Source: Bordetella parapertussis (GTDB lineage Bacteria; Pseudomonadota; Gammaproteobacteria; Burkholderiales; Burkholderiaceae_C). From it: a DNA stretch of 8,171 nt. Of this stretch, positions 5,866 to 8,171 are shown piece by piece. The stretch lies in the NCBI GenBank assembly GCA_945907335.1, contig CAMDSU010000072.1, positions 1-8,171 of the forward strand. The letters are read 5' to 3'. Each line of letters opens with the position of its first letter. Position 1 is the stretch's first letter. The notes beneath the pieces were generated by a model that was given only the letters and a program-made list of their open reading frames with translations, did not search any database and had not been told where the DNA came from. The position numbers were made by a program, and so were the translations under genes.

Positions 5866-7101
5866 ATGAATCAAGCATCTAAGACCGAAACCTCTTTATC
5901 CGCACACGTTGCGCAATCATTGGCAGTGTCGCTGCGCGGATGCGAAGAACTGCTGCCGCGAGAGGAATGGGTCAAAAAGCTACAGCGCCACGAAAGCACA
6001 GGGCAGCCACTGCGCATCAAACTGGGCTTGGACCCGACCGCACCGGACATCCATATTGGCCACACCGTGGTGTTGAACAAAATGCGCCAGTTGCAGGATC
6101 TGGGCCATCAGGTGATTTTTCTGATCGGCGATTTCACCTCGCTGATCGGTGACCCCTCCGGGCGCAACAGCACCCGCCCGCCGCTGACACCCGAGCAAAT
6201 CAAACTGAACGCTGACACCTACTACAAACAGGCCAGCATGGTGCTGGACCCTGAACGCACCGAGATTCGTTACAACAGCGAATGGAGCGAGCCCTTGGGC
6301 GCACGCGGCATGATTCAACTCGCGTCGCACTACAACGTGGCGCGCATGATGGAGCGTGACGATTTCCACAAACGTTTTCACGCCGGGCAATCGATCAGCG
6401 TGCATGAGTTTTTGTATCCGCTGATGCAGGGTTACGACAGCGTGGCTTTAAAAAGTGACCTGGAGTTGGGCGGCACCGATCAAAAATTCAATTTGTTGAT
6501 GGGGCGGCATTTGCAGCAGGAATACGGCCAAGAGCCGCAATGTATTTTGACCATGCCTTTGCTTGAAGGCTTGGACGGCGTGGACAAAATGTCCAAGAGC
6601 AAAAACAATTACATCGGCATTACCGAAGATGCCAACACCATGTTTGCCAAAGTCATGTCCATCAGCGATGTGTTGATGTGGCGCTGGTTCACGCTTTTGA
6701 GCTTTCAAAGTTTAGAAGCGATTGCGAAATTGAAAGCCGAGGTTGAAGCCGGGCGTAACCCGCGTGACGCCAAAGTCATGCTGGCCAAAGAAATCACGGC
6801 GCGTTTTCACTCGGCGGTGCTGGCGGACAGCGCCGAACAAGATTTCATCAACCGCAGCAAAGGCGGTATTCCTGACGAGATTGCGGATGTGCATGTGAGC
6901 GGCGCACCCTTGGGCATCAACGCACTATTGAAGAACGCAGGCCTGACCCCTTCCACCAGTGAAGCTGGACGATTGGTCGATGGCGGCGGCGTTCGTGTTG
7001 ACAGCAGTGTGGTCAGTGACAAAGCTTTGAAATTAGATGCAGGTGTTTATGTGGTGCAAGTCGGAAAACGCAAATTTGCGCGTGTCCATCTGAGTCCTTG
7101 A
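5866..7101 (+). CDS. tyrS: tyrosyl-tRNA synthetase (HIGH/KMSKS, TyrZ-type)
   Basis: Class I aminoacyl-tRNA synthetase that activates tyrosine with ATP and loads tRNA-Tyr in the cytosol. The predicted 411 residues fit the subgroup with HIGH (63-66) and KMSKS (241-245); E. coli TyrS instead has HVGH and KFGKT. Other landmarks are LGLDPTAPDIHIGHT near 53-67, FLIGDFTSLIGDPSGRN near 85-101, QLASHYNVARMMERDDF near 151-167, HEFLYPLMQGYDSVAL near 180-195, LGGTDQKFNLL near 201-211, and a C-terminal S4 RNA-binding domain (about 347-408, ending VGKRKFARV). The ATG at 5866 is chosen because MNQ...LRGCEELLP is how Burkholderiales orthologues begin. The frame is open 44 codons further upstream, including an ATG at 5746, but that part looks non-coding. 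No clear Shine-Dalgarno precedes the ATG. The CDF gene follows after 30 nt. Confidence 0.97.
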   Translation: MNQASKTETSLSAHVAQSLAVSLRGCEELLPREEWVKKLQRHESTGQPLRIKLGLDPTAPDIHIGHTVVLNKMRQLQDLGHQVIFLIGDFTSLIGDPSGRNSTRPPLTPEQIKLNADTYYKQASMVLDPERTEIRYNSEWSEPLGARGMIQLASHYNVARMMERDDFHKRFHAGQSISVHEFLYPLMQGYDSVALKSDLELGGTDQKFNLLMGRHLQQEYGQEPQCILTMPLLEGLDGVDKMSKSKNNYIGITEDANTMFAKVMSISDVLMWRWFTLLSFQSLEAIAKLKAEVEAGRNPRDAKVMLAKEITARFHSAVLADSAEQDFINRSKGGIPDEIADVHVSGAPLGINALLKNAGLTPSTSEAGRLVDGGGVRVDSSVVSDKALKLDAGVYVVQVGKRKFARVHLSP

Positions 7102-7131
7102 ACGATTCAAACAACAACCGGTATCCACGCG

Positions 7132-8067
7132 ATGAACAGATTGAATGACTGGTTGCTAAAACTCTCGACACACCATCTGCTGTGGACCTCGGTGGTGGTG
7201 GCCGTCATCACGATCATCATGAAAACAATGGCTTGGTACATCACCGATTCGGTCGGTTTGTTGTCGGACGCCATGGAGTCGTTTGTCAACCTGGCCAGCG
7301 CTATTTTTGCTTTGCTGATGGTCACCGTGGCACAGCAACCGGCCGACGCAGAACATCCTTACGGCCACCATAAGGCCGAGTATTTTTCTTCCGGTTTTGA
7401 GGGCGTGTTGATCATGGGTGCTGCCGTGGCCATCATCTGGGCTTCGGTGCACCGATTGTTTGAGCCGCAACCTGTGGTTGATTTGGGTTGGGGTTTGACC
7501 TTGTCGGTGGCAAGCTCGGCCTTGAATGGTGTGCTGGCTTGGGTGATGTTCAAGGTAGCCAAGCAACAACGTTCGATTGCGCTGGAGGCAGATGCCAAAC
7601 ACCTTGTCACCGATGTCTGGACATCTGCAGGTGTGGTTACAGGCTTGCTGCTGGTGTTGTTTACCGGATGGTTGTGGTTGGATGCGTTGGTGGCCATCGG
7701 CGTGGCTTTGAATATTTTGAAAGAAGGGTTTGATTTGATCTGGCGTTCATCGCAAGGTTTGATGGACGAGGCCGTTGAGCCTGAGGTGCTGGCTGACATC
7801 CATGAGGTATTGCAGGGTTTTGAGCACATGCGCGGTGAGGTGCAGATCATTCGCTTTGACCACATCACCACACGCCAAGCCGGACAACGCCGCTTCGTTG
7901 ATATGCATATGCACATGCCCGCCAGTTGGTCGCTGGGCCGTGCAGCGGCGTTGCGCACCAGTGTCGAGCAGGCATTGATGAGTGCGGTGCCTGGGCTGCG
8001 CGCCAGTATTCAGTTGTTACCGAATGATGTGGAAGCGCATTTTGATGATGTGCGGGATTTGAAATAA
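7132..8067 (+). CDS. cation diffusion facilitator (CDF) family metal transporter
   Basis: CDF proteins are inner-membrane, proton-coupled exporters of divalent metals such as zinc, iron, cobalt or manganese, usually dimers. The predicted 311 residues have the family pattern: about six hydrophobic segments between residues 17 and 200, then a cytoplasmic C-terminal domain of about 100 residues. DSVGLLSDAMESFVNL (39-54) matches transmembrane helix 2, HPYGHHKAE (75-83) the conserved loop after it, and EADAKHLVTDVWTS (152-165) helix 5. By alignment with FieF by eye, the metal-site positions are Glu49 and Asn53 in helix 2 (Asp45/Asp49 in FieF) and His157 and Asp161 in helix 5 (His153/Asp157 in FieF). 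The substrate therefore cannot be assigned. A histidine cluster, HMH, occurs at 259-261 in the C-terminal domain. It starts 30 nt after tyrS and may be read through from it; there is no obvious ribosome binding site. Confidence 0.93.
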   Translation: MNRLNDWLLKLSTHHLLWTSVVVAVITIIMKTMAWYITDSVGLLSDAMESFVNLASAIFALLMVTVAQQPADAEHPYGHHKAEYFSSGFEGVLIMGAAVAIIWASVHRLFEPQPVVDLGWGLTLSVASSALNGVLAWVMFKVAKQQRSIALEADAKHLVTDVWTSAGVVTGLLLVLFTGWLWLDALVAIGVALNILKEGFDLIWRSSQGLMDEAVEPEVLADIHEVLQGFEHMRGEVQIIRFDHITTRQAGQRRFVDMHMHMPASWSLGRAAALRTSVEQALMSAVPGLRASIQLLPNDVEAHFDDVRDLK

Positions 8068-8127
8068 ATCTCCGTAAAAAGTATCCTCCAACAGTTTGAC
8101 TGTGCAGTTTTATAACGACTGAATTTT

Positions 8128-8142
8128 TGATTCATTGAGTCA
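8128..8142. repeat. imperfect 15-bp dyad downstream of the CDF gene
   Basis: TGATTCATTGAGTCA is symmetric at 12 of 15 positions about its centre and consists of two near-identical 7-mers, TGATTCA and TGAGTCA, separated by one base. It lies in the gene-free last 104 nt. It might be an operator of a gene beyond the window, but no regulator can be named, and such a short dyad can occur by chance. Confidence 0.3.
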
Positions 8143-8171
8143 CACACCGATAATCACTTGATGACTTCCTC

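Noticed and set aside
7359..7958. 199-codon open frame on the minus strand
   Set aside because: Lies wholly antisense to the CDF gene; the product is rich in Ser, Thr, Cys and Pro with no recognisable domain, as expected of a shadow frame.
8091..8110. Possible terminator after the CDF gene (ACAG, loop, CTGT)
   Set aside because: The stem has only four pairs and no T run follows directly.
8148..8165. Fur-box-like GATAATCACTTGATGA
   Set aside because: Only the left part resembles the GATAAT repeats; the rest does not, and no target gene is visible.
1..8171. Search by eye for CRISPR arrays, insertion sequences, phage genes, tRNA or rRNA genes and riboswitches
   Set aside because: No repeated spacer pattern, transposase, attachment site, tRNA-like fold or known riboswitch core was seen; all long frames are conserved housekeeping genes.

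Overview
The window looks like a core, conserved stretch of a betaproteobacterial chromosome, most likely Burkholderiales and perhaps a moderate-GC member of the Comamonadaceae or a relative. The basis is the protein sequences themselves: L13, S9, ErpA, a HIGH/KMSKS-type TyrS and a MepM-like M23 peptidase all read like Burkholderiales orthologues as I remember them. The gene order rplM-rpsI-erpA-anmK-M23-tyrS is also one I recall from that group. No database search was possible, so the genus is left open.

Layout, left to right. Positions 1-765 hold the 3' part of metF (plus strand), whose start lies outside the window. Convergent to it, with stop codons overlapping in a TTAG, is rlmJ (762-1658, minus). 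A 176-nt divergent gap carries a candidate promoter and leader for the ribosomal protein operon rplM-rpsI (1835-2667, plus). This operon ends in a strong intrinsic terminator at 2697-2729. Next is erpA (2845-3210, plus), preceded by a close match to the type 1 IscR site and ended by a second intrinsic terminator. On the minus strand follow anmK (3257-4360) and, just upstream of it in transcription order, an M23 endopeptidase gene (4370-5752), forming a tight two-gene cell-wall operon. Divergent from these are tyrS (5866-7101) and a cation diffusion facilitator gene (7132-8067), both plus. The last 104 nt contain no gene, only a weak dyad.

Functional themes: one-carbon/methionine metabolism (metF), ribosome parts and modification (rplM, rpsI, rlmJ), iron-sulfur cluster delivery under probable iron-sulfur-sensing control (erpA), peptidoglycan remodelling and recycling (M23, anmK), tRNA charging (tyrS) and metal efflux (CDF). 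There is no sign of mobile DNA, CRISPR, phage, tRNA or rRNA genes, and no gene-free stretch above 300 nt.

I found no convincing undescribed system. The points most worth a second look are the IscR-like site at erpA, the unusual metal-site residues of the CDF protein, the non-ATG start of the M23 gene with a perfect 12-bp palindrome at that point, and the DPSY variant of the catalytic motif in RlmJ.
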